A stretch of DNA of 64,000 nt from Undaria pinnatifida (taxonomy: Eukaryota; Sar; Phaeophyceae; Laminariales; Alariaceae), in NCBI GenBank assembly GCA_012845835.1, contig JABAKD010000024.1:7157103-7221102 (forward strand), read 5' to 3'. Of the stretch, positions 44,001 through 52,495 are shown in pieces. The number at the start of each line of letters is the position of its first letter. Positions within the stretch are counted from its first letter, which is position 1. The position numbers and the translations under genes were made by a program. The notes beneath the pieces were generated by a model. That model was not told the origin of the DNA and did not search any database. It was given only the letters and a program-made list of their open reading frames with translations.

Positions 44001-47000
44001 TTGCAGGAGTTGATGGACATCGTGTTCGATCAAAAGTTTCAGGTGGTTGGGGGGGGGGGGCTTCCCGTGTCTTTGGGCTTCCGAGACGTCATTTTTGTCA
44101 TGGAAGATGTGGACGCTGCGTCGCCGATCGTGCACTCAAGGGACCGCTCCCGGCGGAACCGAGGGTCCAAGACGACCTTGAAGGTACTAATCCCCATATA
44201 TATGCAGCTCGTAACCACAATCTGGGTGCTGTGGGTACCCTCGGTATAAACGGTATACCGAGTATTTTGCGCGTATAAACCCGTGTTCTCTCGAAAATAC
44301 TGTGTGTAGCCCAGTGTTCGCAGTATCACAGAAGGTGATATTTACGTGGTGGAAATGGTTGACGCTGCTTCTCCGATCGTGCAATCGAGAGACTGATGTA
44401 GGCGGGAGCGAGGCACCAATACCGCCCTCAAGGTGTTATATCCTCCACTCTGTGGTTTAGAAACCAAGCTACTGGGCTGCGGCAATGTGTAAATCACCGT
44501 CTACAAACGGTTGTCGCGGAATGGTACCCCTCCTTTATCTGCGGCAGCACGATTTTATGTAGCCAAGCGCGCCGAACGAAGTTCCGCTTCGATGTGTCAA
44601 TGCAACTTAGCTTCGCCTTCGGGAATCGGCCTGGCACAACAGTGTTCGTGTTCAAGCGAACAGAAGATGGAGCCCGTACGAAAACGTATACAAATGGAAC
44701 CCTTCCCTTCTTCCTCGAGCCACCTCGATTCCCGCCCCGCCCGCCGCGCCCGCCCGCTCGTCTCCCGCACGCTTCACCGGATCAGGTGGCACAGGAGGGA
44801 GGGCCGCCATTTGTGGTGGCACCACAATCCTCCGCGAACATTGCTGCAAGCGCTGAACCCGGCTCGGCTCCTCAACCTGAGCTAAATTATCCACCTGAGC
44901 GATCCGTTCTGCTCATGCGGTCAGCCTCGCACCCCGTCGAAGGAAGCCGTTCGGGTAGCAGCATCAACGCCCACGGTGACGAAGAGAGGTGAGACGCGTG
45001 CTCTTGCGCCACGGTGAGGGTGTAGCCTATGGCACATTTCGGGCGAAAAGTTTCTGACACTTACGGGGCTCCTCAATTTTAACAATTAGACAAACAAACC
45101 ACCCAAGATCGTTGTGTGTTTAACAAACCACCCAAGATCGTTGTGTGTTTAGGCAATAGTTTTGCTTGCTACCGAGGCCATGGGACTGTGTTCACCGTGT
45201 TTTGTTACGTTGCAATTTCACATCTGAGGGCGAGGTGTAGAGCGCCTCAACGGTGGAGCCATAGAAATGTACGGTTCTACACCTACAGCTGCACGCAGCG
45301 CGACCCGCGTGGCACGTGGCTTGCTGCCGCTTCGCCTTGAATAAGGCCCCGGCAGGGGGGGATTTCCCAATTCCCATTTCGGGCGATGAAACAAGCAGTT
45401 CGGAAGCGGCGTATCGAGCACGTACTCGTCGTAGAAGAAACATGTCCGTGGTTTCTACACTATTCCCTACATTCTCAGATGTCTAAGTGCTGTCCTGTTG
45501 TTCATGTTCCGAGTCATCCCACGGTACGGGTTGCAGTTTTTGCCCCAAAACGTCCCTGGGCGATTGAGTTCCTCATGTGAGGGAACTGCCGGTCAAAGAA
45601 ATAATTTCACGAGTACATTGTTTCTTAGCACTGAAGCATTGAAGCTTCGTCGGGTTGTGCGAACGAATGCCTTCGAAGTCATTTTTCGGGTGAGATATTA
45701 AGCTCCCCATGTGAGGAGCTCAGGGACTTTCTGCTACAACCCTACCGTGGGATGGCTCTTCCGCCTGTCATGCGCAGCGTTTCCCCGCCCCAGGGGTAGC
45801 CACAAAAAAGAAAATAAGAAAGAGCAGGGCACACAGCAAAAGGTTGACTCTCAAACTACTCGCTTTGCCCTACATTACCAGACGTATTGCTGCGGTTGAT
45901 ATCCCACCGCTGTCGTCACATTCAACTGTGTATCCTACCCCACTGCCGCCGTCTCTTTCACAGCTTCCACCCACCCAGGGGCAGCCTCAACAACGCACAA
46001 CCTGTTAATAACTCTCCAAATGCGAATCCTCCGGCATCACCCGAGCGACTGTGCGCACACGAAGACCAAGCCGGCGGAGGGGTCAGCCGCAGCAACGACA
46101 GGGCCGCGCCAACCGGTCCGTCTTGCGGTAGCTCTTCGGAGTCGGATGACCATGAGGACATAGACGACGAGGCTCTACTGATGACTCTCGCGGAGGGGCT
46201 TAGGGGGGGCGGAAATGACGATCGCTCAGCTGGAATGAACGAGGCGTTGCGACAGAGCAAGTTCGCTAGCACGGTCGACAAGCTGGATCTCGCGGTAAGT
46301 GAACGCAGTAATGCATGGCGCAGGCCGAAACTGCACGACCAAGGCTTTGTTGCCGCGATGAGCCCGAATGAAAAAGAAACGTTGTTTTTGCTGCGAATGC
46401 CCGAAGGAAAAACACGAAGCGATGCATGTTACCCATGGAGATATTCGACTTAGTCGGCGACACTGAAATGGAAACAAAGCTTTTCCTGTTTTGAATTGGG
46501 GTGGAATGAGGAAGAGGAGTTGGAGGAATGGGCTGGATAAGATGACTGAAGTTTCCCGGACGAGACGGGGCAAACCTCGTTGATAATTCGTCGATGGAGA
46601 TATTTCTTTGCCCGACATGTTGTACTACTTGCGGGAGTACAGTCCATCGGAAACCGCCGAGCTAGGATTGTGGTGAGTCCAGAACACGGTGAAAATCTGG
46701 CATTATATATGGTACTGCGCCGCATCCGGTTTGAAAAATCGAACAGATCGGCGGCATTTTTATGTTCCTATATTGGCGTCGACACGATTGAAAATACTCA
46801 GAAGAACGGTCATGGCGACTAAAACTCACTTCTTGACACTTCGGTGTTGTTCAATCAACTCACGCAAATGTGTCCTGATCCCACAATTTTGGAACTACCT
46901 TATGAATCCAGATCACGCGTACAGCGCTAAAGCTGTATACGTTGCTGTGAGATGGTATGCAACCATCTCGTGAACCTGGTACATTCAGCAGTTAGTTACT

Positions 47001-50000
47001 ACGTGAACATCTTAAACGTGACGTGTACTCGCGGTAGATTCCGGCGGAATCGCAGTGCTCGACGCAACTGCGGCTGGTGAACCATCCACCGGTGTCCGTG
47101 TGGAAGCAGCACGGCCTACTCATGACGTTCAATTCAGCGATCGATTTCTGCACGTTCATGGTCGTCTCAAGATTTCCTCTTCATTTCACGTGGAACACTG
47201 TGCATTTTACCCCCATTTCAACGGCTTGTCTTATAATACCAAAATCAGCCCCGATCCACGCCTTGCAGGGCCTTCTAAACGTTCTAGACGGGGTGGTCGA
47301 CACCCCTGGGCGCATCGTGATCATGACCACGAACCATCCCGAAGCTTTGGACGCCGCGCTGATCCGGCCTGGGCGCATCGACAAAAAGGTCCACCTCGGC
47401 TACATGAGGTGGGAAAACTGTCTGGAGACTTCCTTTTATGAACCGACGCTTGCCCATGCGACGCGCGTTGTACCACTATCTGGGATGTGATACTTCAGTA
47501 CGAGCGCGAACCATCTCTCTCGGGCTTGTTGTCTTGTACTGCTGTAAATGACGCAGTTGCGCGGCTTGCCCCTGTGCCGTATAGAGGGGGAATGCATATT
47601 GTACTCTGGTATCACCAAACACACACAGGAGCAAGTGCAGCCAGTACCTGGTTGGTGAAGATCCCACATATTTACCGTGCGGAGGTCGTACCCAGACCCT
47701 CGCAAACATACACGAGTGAGCCATACCTTGTTGTTACAGACTTCCCTCGGCCATACATACGGGCAGTATCATTTCATCGAAGCCCGGGTCGTATCACTAT
47801 TGCCATCGATTGCCTCCGTGAGGCAGTCTGCCACCTCAAGAACACTCAAAAACATACCAAGAACGCTTCCCAAACATACAGGACACCCCAATATTCGTAG
47901 ACCAGTATCTGAAACCGTAGTACCACGAACAGGGCTCCGTCCTCGCTTGGGGACTTCAATACCTCATAAAAAACTCACTTTTTCCAAGAACAGTTTTAAC
48001 AACCCGATGAACACTCCCATGGCCTAGGTATGCAACACCATGATGAGTGTGATATTAGTGTGGTTGGCACTTAAGTGAACGTGCTGGTCGCAGTGGATTG
48101 TTGCCGTTGAAGAATATCCTCCGATAAAATATGCGATGATAAATGAAAACATATTCTTACAGAAAATGCGATGATTCTCCACGCACTTTGCGCTCGGAAC
48201 TTGGGGCTTTTGGCCCCGCAGCCGAGCTATGGCCAAACAGTGGCCGCCCATAGAACTAAAGGTTCGCAGATATCGCGTCGGATTAAACGGGGGTCTGGGT
48301 GCAATCGTGGTGCTGTGGGGGTGCACATATATTTTATGATGTTTCTTACTGGAGGAACTCTACACCCCACCCAAAAATTGACCTCGACAAACAATGTGCA
48401 TGCTTAGCCTGAAGAACAGTCCCATGACCTGTGGTCGTCATGGGACTTCAGGGATAAACCCCCGGGTTTCCCATTATTTCATTTGCATCTTGATGGTAAA
48501 ACGGATAATACTTCTTGCTCGGAGACCATCGCACACAGCAGTCTGTATGTACTGCTTGCTCTGAGGCCATCGCGCAGAGCAGTCTGTATGTGGTAAAGAG
48601 TTCCCCCGCGGCTGCGGGTCTGTAGGTCGGTTCTGTGAAAAAGGATTTCCCCGCGGCTACGGGTCAGCAGTCGGCCCGCGATCAAGCATCTCCCTGCAGC
48701 TGTGGGTCGGCAGTCTTCGTCGTTGGTCACCCTCGGGTTTGACCGTGTAGGGTCTGTCTTCCCCCGGGTGGTAGACTGACAGGTAATCCACATTTATCTG
48801 GTGTCAACTCTCCTTTATCGGGTGATCATCTTACAATTTGAGATTGATCAAACCCGATCAGCCCCGATATACGGCGGCTACGGCAGCGGGAGAACTTGTA
48901 AGGCCTCTTTTTCGGCACCTCTCGGCCGAGCGTACATCCCATCTATTTACGAGTCGCATGCTTCTGGTTTTCGTTTTTGTTTCACGACGGGCACAACCTC
49001 GGAAGGTTTCGTTTCGCTCGCGTTCTTGAGTGCTGTGGTGAGTCGCTCACACCGGTAGCCTAAAGTCGGTAGTGACAGTAGCAGTTTTGCCCCCTACCTG
49101 TATCTGTATTCCCATGGCGTAGAACATGGCACATACTACAGAAAACAAACAATTAGGATTCCAACTTTAGTGGACAGTTCCTTTTGGGAAACGCCTCGTT
49201 AATCATGACTTCTTTGGTAGAAATTGCCACCCCTACTGTAGCATTCATCGCAATCGTCGATTCACCGATCTTGCCATTATCTTGGATGCATGGCTTTCTT
49301 CAGGGTGGGCGAGGACATTGTTAAAAGCCTTTTCTATCGGGCCAGTGCAACTGCCCATAATACGACGGGCTCGCCGTGCGTCATTTCGACAGCGTTGTGC
49401 GATAAGGGTACGTCTAAGGTTGCTGCCGCTCGTACTCGGCTCTGAACATGTCGTTCGAGTAGCATTTTAAATCGCCATATACACGACGAAGCAACTGCCA
49501 ATATTCCTCTAACTACCATATTTTTATCAACGGGGCGTATTGAACTTGCGGGTTTAACGTACACACGTATGTCGTTGATGTACAGAGTTTCACGCACGCT
49601 TTTTCTCTGGCCTATACAGAGCATTCACCACCATCACTATGCCGCAGACAGAGGCTGCTGTGTCGCTCAGCTAGCAGCCGCATGGCACAGATGGTTTGGG
49701 ATCGTCGACATAAGCTGGTGGTCATGCACAGAGCAGTTGCCGAGGACAAGGATGGTGACGCGTGCCACGGTGAAGGTTCACATAGAAATTATGACGTTCC
49801 TCGCTCAAAGAAGCTATGCTGACTTCGAGAAAAAAAAGCGGAAGTGCAGCCCGAAGAACAATCCCTCGAACTGTTATGCAATACTATGCCTAACGAGTAA
49901 TTGTGTAACACACATGGGATTCTCACGATATTTGGTAACAGGCATTTCTTCGGCTGAGGAGCCCCATCAGTCCGACAAGCCTTGGCAAAATATTGCAACC

Positions 50001-50297
50001 CCGTGCCTCATGCCCTGGTCGCTCAATTGGTCCACCCTCACCGCACCTTCAAAACGCCGTCCAACCACTAGGTATCCGGCTGCGCTGGAGATGACTCTTC
50101 ACTACTTCCAGGTCGACCAATTAGAGCCAGCACAGGACAAACGCCTGCGCAAAGTGTTCCAGAAAGAAAAGGCGCCGCTGGAGCGGGGGCCAATTTGCGA
50201 CCGGTTTACCCCCGCAACCGTGGAACAGATGGCGAGCGAGCACGAGACGGTGGATGGCTTCATTTCTGCCCTTGAGGCCCAAGTTCTGCTGCGATGA
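31917..50297 (+). CDS. BCS1-like AAA ATPase, 12 exons
   Basis: The gene encodes a AAA ATPase of the BCS1 group; known members are anchored in the mitochondrial inner membrane and translocate folded Rieske protein into complex III. I joined exons 31917-32093, 33602-33694, 38075-38176, 38769-38864, 41449-41648, 42398-42501, 43153-43304, 44007-44183, 44720-44988, 45964-46294, 47269-47408 and 50072-50297. All junctions are GT-AG with matching phases, giving 2067 bases and 688 residues. Residues ~10-30 form a membrane segment; a BCS1_N-type region follows. Walker A is GPPGTGKT (275-282), Walker B VIFVMED (336-342), sensor Asn in MTTNHPE (~589) and Arg finger ALIRPGRID (~598-605). A low-complexity insert of ~200 residues (exons 9-10) separates Walker B from the sensor block, where yeast BCS1 has ~20. 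Starts of exons 3, 4 (end) and 9 were chosen by phase among alternatives. Introns are 88% of the gene and full of small mobile elements. Mitochondrial targeting is inferred from family. Confidence 0.88.
32128..32190 (+). mobile_element. M1 left end fragment
   Basis: GATGCGTGCTACGACAGAGG followed by GTAGCACTTCCTGTC matches M1 left ends; the rest is missing. It lies 35 bases into intron 1. Confidence 0.5.
32876..33462. mobile_element. M2 element with a ~330-bp insertion
   Basis: The left end CATCCCACCTTAGGGGTGCA and the right part (GGGCTCCTGACGTGAGGAGC to CAACTGCAACCCCTACC) belong to one M2. Between them, 32,903-33,237 is foreign: it begins TGTTAG and ends CCAACA like an LTR and contains the hairpin CCCTAATCATGAGATTAGGG. 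No target duplication was found. Confidence 0.5.
33602..33694 (+). CDS. AAA ATPase exon 2
   Basis: Encodes the [17 protein letters not shown] helix of BCS1-like proteins (here [17 protein letters not shown]). Donor CAG|GTAAGA is strong. The acceptor GCGAAG was chosen because AAACAG eleven bases later would break the phase. Confidence 0.7.
33755..33890 (+). mobile_element. M1 left-half fragment
   Basis: GACGCATGCTACGACGGAGG and GACGGGGCTCCTCAACC are M1 left-half landmarks, in intron 2. The right half is lost. Confidence 0.5.
33970..34088 (-). mobile_element. M2 half fragment
   Basis: TTGGTCGGGTTTCTCGAACG through TGAGATATTGAGCT to GTACCGTGGGATGAC corresponds to the terminal half of M2. Confidence 0.55.
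34089..34178 (+). mobile_element. Family B element, copy 4
   Basis: GTGAAAACGCGTGGAAGTGT, GGTGAGCTAAAGC and CCATCCGTCGGAGGATTG plus an A run match family B; the head is missing. In intron 2 of the AAA gene. Confidence 0.6.
34346..34654 (+). mobile_element. M1 element with TTAC target duplication
   Basis: Left end GAGGCGTGTTAAGGCAGAGG, right end ACCTCCACCGTGTGGTGCCT then GTC. TTAC flanks both sides exactly (34342-34345, 34655-34658). Interior landmarks GGGGCTCCTTAA and CCTCAATCGAGGAGC are shared with other M1 copies. Confidence 0.75.
35381..35645 (-). mobile_element. M1 element
   Basis: Ends GACGCACACTACGGTAG and ACCTCTCTCTCGTATCGTAG are inverted. Interior GGGCCCTGTCGTTCG matches M1. Intron 2. 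Confidence 0.7.
36000..36180 (-). mobile_element. M1 right-half fragment
   Basis: AATGGCCTAGGTATGCCG, GGCATTCCGGCGGTTTT and AAGGAGCCCCGTCCTTCAGA follow the M1 order (compare 43,480-43,610). Confidence 0.5.
36415..36585 (+). repeat. Interstitial telomere-like repeats
   Basis: About 170 bases of degenerate CCCTAA-type units (CTAACCCTAACCCC, CCCTAACCCTAAC), with variants such as CCCCAA and CCCGAA. They lie in intron 2 of the AAA gene. Confidence 0.8.
37119..37339 (+). mobile_element. M1 element cut by M3
   Basis: Left end GACGCGCGTGTTACGATAGG; interior CATGGGTTTGCTCGTCGG. The right end is replaced by the M3 element starting at 37340. Confidence 0.65.
37340..37571 (+). mobile_element. M3 inverted-repeat element
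   Basis: Ends CCTACGGTAGCCCCCCCAAC and TTTTGGGGGGGGCTATCGTA are inverted. It is homologous to 31302-31540 throughout. Intron 2. Confidence 0.75.
38075..38176 (+). CDS. AAA ATPase exon 3
   Basis: Encodes [10 protein letters not shown] and [14 protein letters not shown], typical of the BCS1_N region. Donor CAG|GTCTGT; AAG|GTATTC 16 bases earlier is a possible alternative. The start at 38075 is a phase-0 choice with a fair pyrimidine tract, not certain. Confidence 0.6.
38275..38534 (-). mobile_element. M1 element
   Basis: ACGGTAGAGTTGCATC at one end, ATCTACCTCTATCGTACC at the other. Interior CCCATGGCCTAGGTAT and AAGGAGCCCCGTCATCCAGA are standard for M1. Intron 3. Confidence 0.7.
38769..38864 (+). 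CDS. AAA ATPase exon 4
   Basis: Acceptor CTTTTCAG is clear. The donor GGG|GTACGG at 38865 keeps phase 0 into exon 5; the more obvious GAG|GTGGGC at 38849 would not. Encodes a polar loop ending KKARWALNG. Confidence 0.6.
38997..39278 (+). mobile_element. M1 element
   Basis: Ends ACGTGTGCTACGATAGGGG and GTGCACCTCTCCTACCGTAT then CTCATGCGTC. Interior GACGGGGCGCTCCTTAACCC and CATGGGTTTCTTTATCGGG. Intron 4. Confidence 0.75.
39659..39931 (-). mobile_element. M1 element with ATCA target duplication
   Basis: Ends GACGCATGCTACCTACGATA and GCCGTGGCACGTATC are inverted. ATCA flanks both sides exactly (39655-39658 and 39932-39935). Intron 4. Confidence 0.82.
40123..40282 (+). repeat. Perfect 80-bp tandem duplication
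   Basis: TAGGTAATGGGATGGATTGT begins identical copies at 40123 and 40203. The second copy runs directly into an M1 element, so a piece adjoining the element end was duplicated. Confidence 0.9.
40272..40594 (-). mobile_element. M1 element
   Basis: Begins GACGCATGCCACGGTAGAGG, ends GGTATCTATACCGTAGACAG. Interior GAGCGCCCATTCTTCAGAAA. Intron 4. Confidence 0.65.
40737..40812 (+). repeat. 11-bp tandem repeat
   Basis: About seven units of TACACTAATAG, immediately before another M1 element. Confidence 0.9.
40821..41038 (-). mobile_element. M1 element
   Basis: Begins GTACGGTAGAGATGCACC and ends TATACCTCTATCGTAGCAG; interior GATGAACAATCCCATGCCCT. Intron 4. Confidence 0.7.
41102..41202 (+). pseudogene. 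Decayed copy of exon 5
   Basis: Aligned from its own TTTCGATGCAG acceptor, it matches exon 5 base by base (TGTGCCAAG, GACGGGGACGAGCGCATTCG, CCTTCATT). It then has an A run that breaks the frame, and ends near TACTGCAGGCAGGTC. The flanking intron was duplicated too (GATAGCTCTTACCCC and TGACCCCCA at 41,220-41,250 match 41,405-41,438). Confidence 0.8.
41449..41648 (+). CDS. AAA ATPase exon 5
   Basis: Encodes [20 protein letters not shown] and [14 protein letters not shown], a conserved strand-helix pair before the AAA core. Donor TAG|GTGAGA, phase 2. An M1 element starts at intron base 5. Confidence 0.85.
41653..41939 (+). mobile_element. M1 element abutting the exon 5 donor
   Basis: Begins GACGCGTGCTGCTATAGAGG four bases inside intron 5 and ends GCCTCTACCTCAGAAATGTG then TC. 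The intron starts GTGA followed at once by the element, so the element's first G is intron base +5. Confidence 0.78.
42398..42501 (+). CDS. AAA ATPase exon 6
   Basis: Encodes [20 protein letters not shown] and the [10 protein letters not shown] lead-in to the nucleotide site. Acceptor GTATGTAG; donor CCG|GTGAGG, phase 1. An M2 element starts at intron base 6. Confidence 0.88.
42507..42764 (-). mobile_element. M2 element abutting the exon 6 donor
   Basis: Begins GAGCCATTCCACGCGAGGG at intron base 6 and ends CTGCAACCCCTACCGTGGG. The inverted ends and interior (CTTCGAAGGCATTCG, ACTTGAAGAGCTC) define M2. Confidence 0.8.
42857..42935 (+). mobile_element. M1 left-end fragment
   Basis: GGCGCATGCTACGGTAGGTA and GTGCACCATT then GAGGCTCCTCCCTTGAGCTC. 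The rest is lost. Intron 6. Confidence 0.5.
43153..43304 (+). CDS. AAA ATPase exon 7, Walker A
   Basis: Encodes [20 protein letters not shown] followed by [10 protein letters not shown], the BCS1 signature P-loop. Acceptor ATGTACAG, donor CAG|GTGATG, phase 0. Confidence 0.92.
43361..43632 (-). mobile_element. M1 element
   Basis: Starts GACACATGATACACTACACG and ends CACCTCTATCGTAACAACC. Interior CCCATGGCCTACGAGGTAT and AAGGAGCCCCGTCATTCA. Intron 7, 56 bases after the donor. Confidence 0.7.
43722..43918. mobile_element. M4 inverted-repeat element
   Basis: CAGTCAGTTGCGGTGGGTAC then CCC at the left, and CGGGGTACCCACTGACTG at the right, are inverted repeats around a 150-bp interior (AGTGACAAG..GACCGCTCTTAA). 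A related copy is at 54,243. Non-coding, intron 7. Confidence 0.7.
44007..44183 (+). CDS. AAA ATPase exon 8, Walker B
   Basis: Encodes [11 protein letters not shown], then [12 protein letters not shown] with Walker B. A run of 12 G inside the exon encodes four glycines and stays in frame. It would be prone to replication slippage. Acceptor TTGCAG, donor AAG|GTACTA. Confidence 0.9.
44335..44433 (+). pseudogene. Decayed copy of exon 8
   Basis: GTGGAAATGGTTGACGCTGC, CCGATCGTGCAATC and CCGCCCTCAAG|GTG mirror the second half of exon 8, including its donor. An in-frame TGA and other changes kill it. It is 150 bases downstream of the real exon. Confidence 0.8.
44720..44988 (+). CDS. AAA ATPase exon 9, low-complexity insert
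   Basis: Pro/Ala-rich opening, then a polar linker. The acceptor CCCTTCTTCCTCGAG was chosen for its pyrimidine tract and phase; 44786 and 44795 also fit. Donor GAG|GTGAGA, phase 2, with an M1 element from intron base 5. Confidence 0.6.
44993..45264 (+). mobile_element. M1 element abutting the exon 9 donor
   Basis: Begins GACGCGTGCTCTTGCGCCAC four bases inside intron 9, exactly as at 41653. Interior GGGGCTCCTCAATTTT and GGCCATGGGACTGTG follow the M1 order. The right end is degraded. Confidence 0.7.
45093..45150 (+). repeat. Perfect 29-bp tandem duplication
   Basis: AACAAACCACCCAAGATCGT then TGTGTGTTT occurs twice in a row inside the M1 element. Confidence 0.9.
45511..45758 (+). mobile_element. 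M2 element with TTCC target duplication
   Basis: Ends GAGTCATCCCACGGTACGGG and CAACCCTACCGTGGGATGGC then TC are inverted. TTCC flanks both sides exactly (45507-45510, 45759-45762). This is the best-preserved M2. Intron 9. Confidence 0.85.
45964..46294 (+). CDS. AAA ATPase exon 10
   Basis: Strong acceptor GCCGTCTCTTTCACAG. Encodes a Ser/Asn/Asp-rich linker with [13 protein letters not shown], then KLDLA, which rejoins the conserved core. Donor GCG|GTAAGT, phase 0. Confidence 0.8.
47269..47408 (+). CDS. AAA ATPase exon 11, sensor and Arg finger
   Basis: Encodes [25 protein letters not shown] and [17 protein letters not shown], a near-canonical BCS1 block. Acceptor CCTTGCAG, donor GAG|GTGGGA, phase 2. 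Confidence 0.92.
47925..48045 (-). mobile_element. M1 fragment
   Basis: AGGGCTCCGTCC, AACCCGATGAACACTCCCAT and GGCCTAGGTATGCAAC are M1 interior landmarks, in intron 11. Confidence 0.5.
48490..48720 (+). repeat. Tandem repeats of 41 and ~44 bp
   Basis: TGCTTGCTC.GAG.CCATCGC occurs twice (41-bp period, to GCAGTCTGTATGT). A ~44-bp unit (CCCCGCGGCTGCGGGTC..CAGTCGG) follows, three times. Intron 11. Confidence 0.8.
49757..50015 (+). mobile_element. M1 element with TGGT target duplication
   Basis: Begins GACGCGTGCCACGGTGAAGG; ends CCCCGTGCCTCATGCCC. TGGT flanks both sides exactly (49753-49756, 50016-50019). It lies 57 bases before exon 12. Confidence 0.65.
50072..50297 (+). CDS. AAA ATPase exon 12, C-terminus
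   Basis: Acceptor ACCACTAG. Encodes [11 protein letters not shown] and [12 protein letters not shown] then a helix ending in TGA. The HYF and PA-VEQ motifs are typical of BCS1 C-terminal helices. Confidence 0.85.
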
Positions 50298-52495
50298 AAG
50301 CTTTTAGATTTTCGTAAAGCGGCACTGGTTAGGTTTGCTTTCCTCGGTTTGCGGCTTGCGCCGTCTACCGTATAACACGGAAGAAATCACTCCCCGGCGA
50401 TGACAATTTGATGTGTAAAAATGTTATCGCCGGGTGTGCTGTTGTAGGGGCGGGTAGTATCTACCGTATCCTCGGTGACAACTAACATGCACGGTAACTG
50501 CACAGCTGGGGGGTATGATATTGCGGGGGGGGTGCAACGTTATTAATGATTGAGCGAAGAACCGTGAACAAACCTCGGCCAGATCAGCGGGGGTGCGCTG
50601 CCAGAGCTTCGAGCGCCCGACCTGTACCGGTACCCGTAGTCCGGGCTTGGGGCACGGCGGAATTAGAGACGTTGATTTTAACACCAGCACGGGTAAACGG
50701 ACTGATACCGGAGAAAAGCCGCGTAATGTTCGCTCGACGTGCGGCAGGAGCAGGTACCGGCGGGATCGGGGGGCACAGACTCGTTCGGCTAACTGTGATA
50801 GGGCGCAGTAGTTGTCTCTATAATGGTGTCCAAAACGGTGCGCGTTGCGGGTGAATGGTATCCACCAAGCAGTGTGATCACTTTAGAGTTTGGTCTCGTT
50901 TTCAGGCGTTCTTCCGTGGGGGGTATGGTATTCGACGTACCCTCGGTCATTATCTGATATTTGAGAAACGAAACAAAAATAATGTCGCCGGATTTGCCCA
51001 TGTAGGTGTATTATCTATAGGGTTCTTCTTTCGTCCAAGAGGTGTGTACGGTATTGTAGTTGATCGAGCGTACGAACGAGCGAGAGCCAATACTATTGAC
51101 ACGGTTTTTGACGTGGGTGTATGCATGCGCTCTGGATCTGTGCACTGATCTCGTGGTCGTTCAAGTGATGGGGTCGACCGACAGAGTATGTGGGCGATCT
51201 AGTTGAGTTACTCCAGTCTATTTGCTTTGTTGGTTCATGGTTTGGCCAATGAATCATTGTTTTATGCCACATCCACCACACATAGGTTTGTTTGTGGTGG
51301 AAGCGGTGGCGACTGAGCTACGTGACGATTGTCTTTGCCCGCACCAAGTCGAAGAATCGCAGGTTTCCGTCTTGTTGTGCTCATTTATGGGCGCGCGACA
51401 TGTCGTGCTTTGTGTTGGTTATGTCGTGCTTAAAACAATGTTGTGGTGCGTACCTAAGGAATTGATATTATATACATCATGCGCCCGTGGTACTTTGTGT
51501 CAAAGTTTCGATACCTTTATCTGCTGGTATTTTTGTTGCCAGACCCAAAGACGTGACGGCTTATTATGCGCGGTGCCGACGTCGTTCAATTTCGATTAAT
51601 ATCATTTCAGCGTCCCGTCGAGGATTGCCGTAGACTCGCCTCAGTTTTTACTGTGGGTAATTTTTCATAAGCAGATGCTCGTCATGTCCATAAACAGGGG
51701 GCAAAGACGAGGCGCGACATTTCGTCCAAACAAAAGCGCTGTGCTTGGTGCCTTGCTTAGAGTAAAAACGCGAACGTTTATTGTATGTTTTCCCCTCTAG
51801 CCCATCCTTCGACCTGTAAGTTGAGCGGGGGCACTTGTGTCATCAATAGGACTCGCTCCCGTGCACGTGTTCATTTTGTGTAGGGGATTGTCGTTGGGGA
51901 GAGCTTGCAATAGTTAGTATCTATATGTACGGCAGTCGACGCATGTTTTATCGCCGCTTCGCATCTTGGTATTACGTGATACCTTGCTTCCAGCTGGAGA
52001 GGGTTGTGAAAATCATGCGTGTTAAGGCTCTCGTCTCTAGGAAAATGAAGTGCAGAGGTGGCAGTGGTACTAAGTGACTATGAAGAACAACTTACTTGCG
52101 ATACAACCTAAGTAAAAGCGACTGGAAACCAGCGCGCTTAGGTGGCCAAAATGTGAAAACAAAGGAGAATAAAAAGATGTTGAAGATACATTTATATCCA
52201 CACACGAAGGGAAGTTGTACGCCATAGACTGTGGTACTGGCAGACTATCCGTCCCACTGATACGTCTGGGGGCAATCTAACCCCGCCGCGACAAAACCAA
52301 CCTCTCAAGGGGGTATGCAGTTAAAGGGGGGTGTCACGCCAAGCAGACCTCTCTCACACCGGTAATTATCTTCAGTATGGATGGGTATCATGTACCGGAT
52401 ACATTTTAGTACGACCGTGCCAAGCCATTTGATCTCTCTAGAATCGGTGTTTCTCTTAAATCGAGCTCAATTTAATCGTAGCCCTCGTTGTAAGG
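50298..52495. other. Gene-free stretch downstream of the AAA gene
   Basis: Open frames of up to 125 codons exist (51222-51599) but have no protein-like features that I recognise. No clear poly-A signal can be assigned. Nothing else is supported. Confidence 0.45.

Noticed and set aside
41653-45264. M1 copies as complete introner introns
   Set aside because: The next exon starts hundreds of bases beyond the right end of the element in both cases, so the element is only part of the intron.
51222-51599. A 125-codon Cys/Phe-rich plus-strand frame
   Set aside because: No start context, no domain and biased composition; most likely chance.
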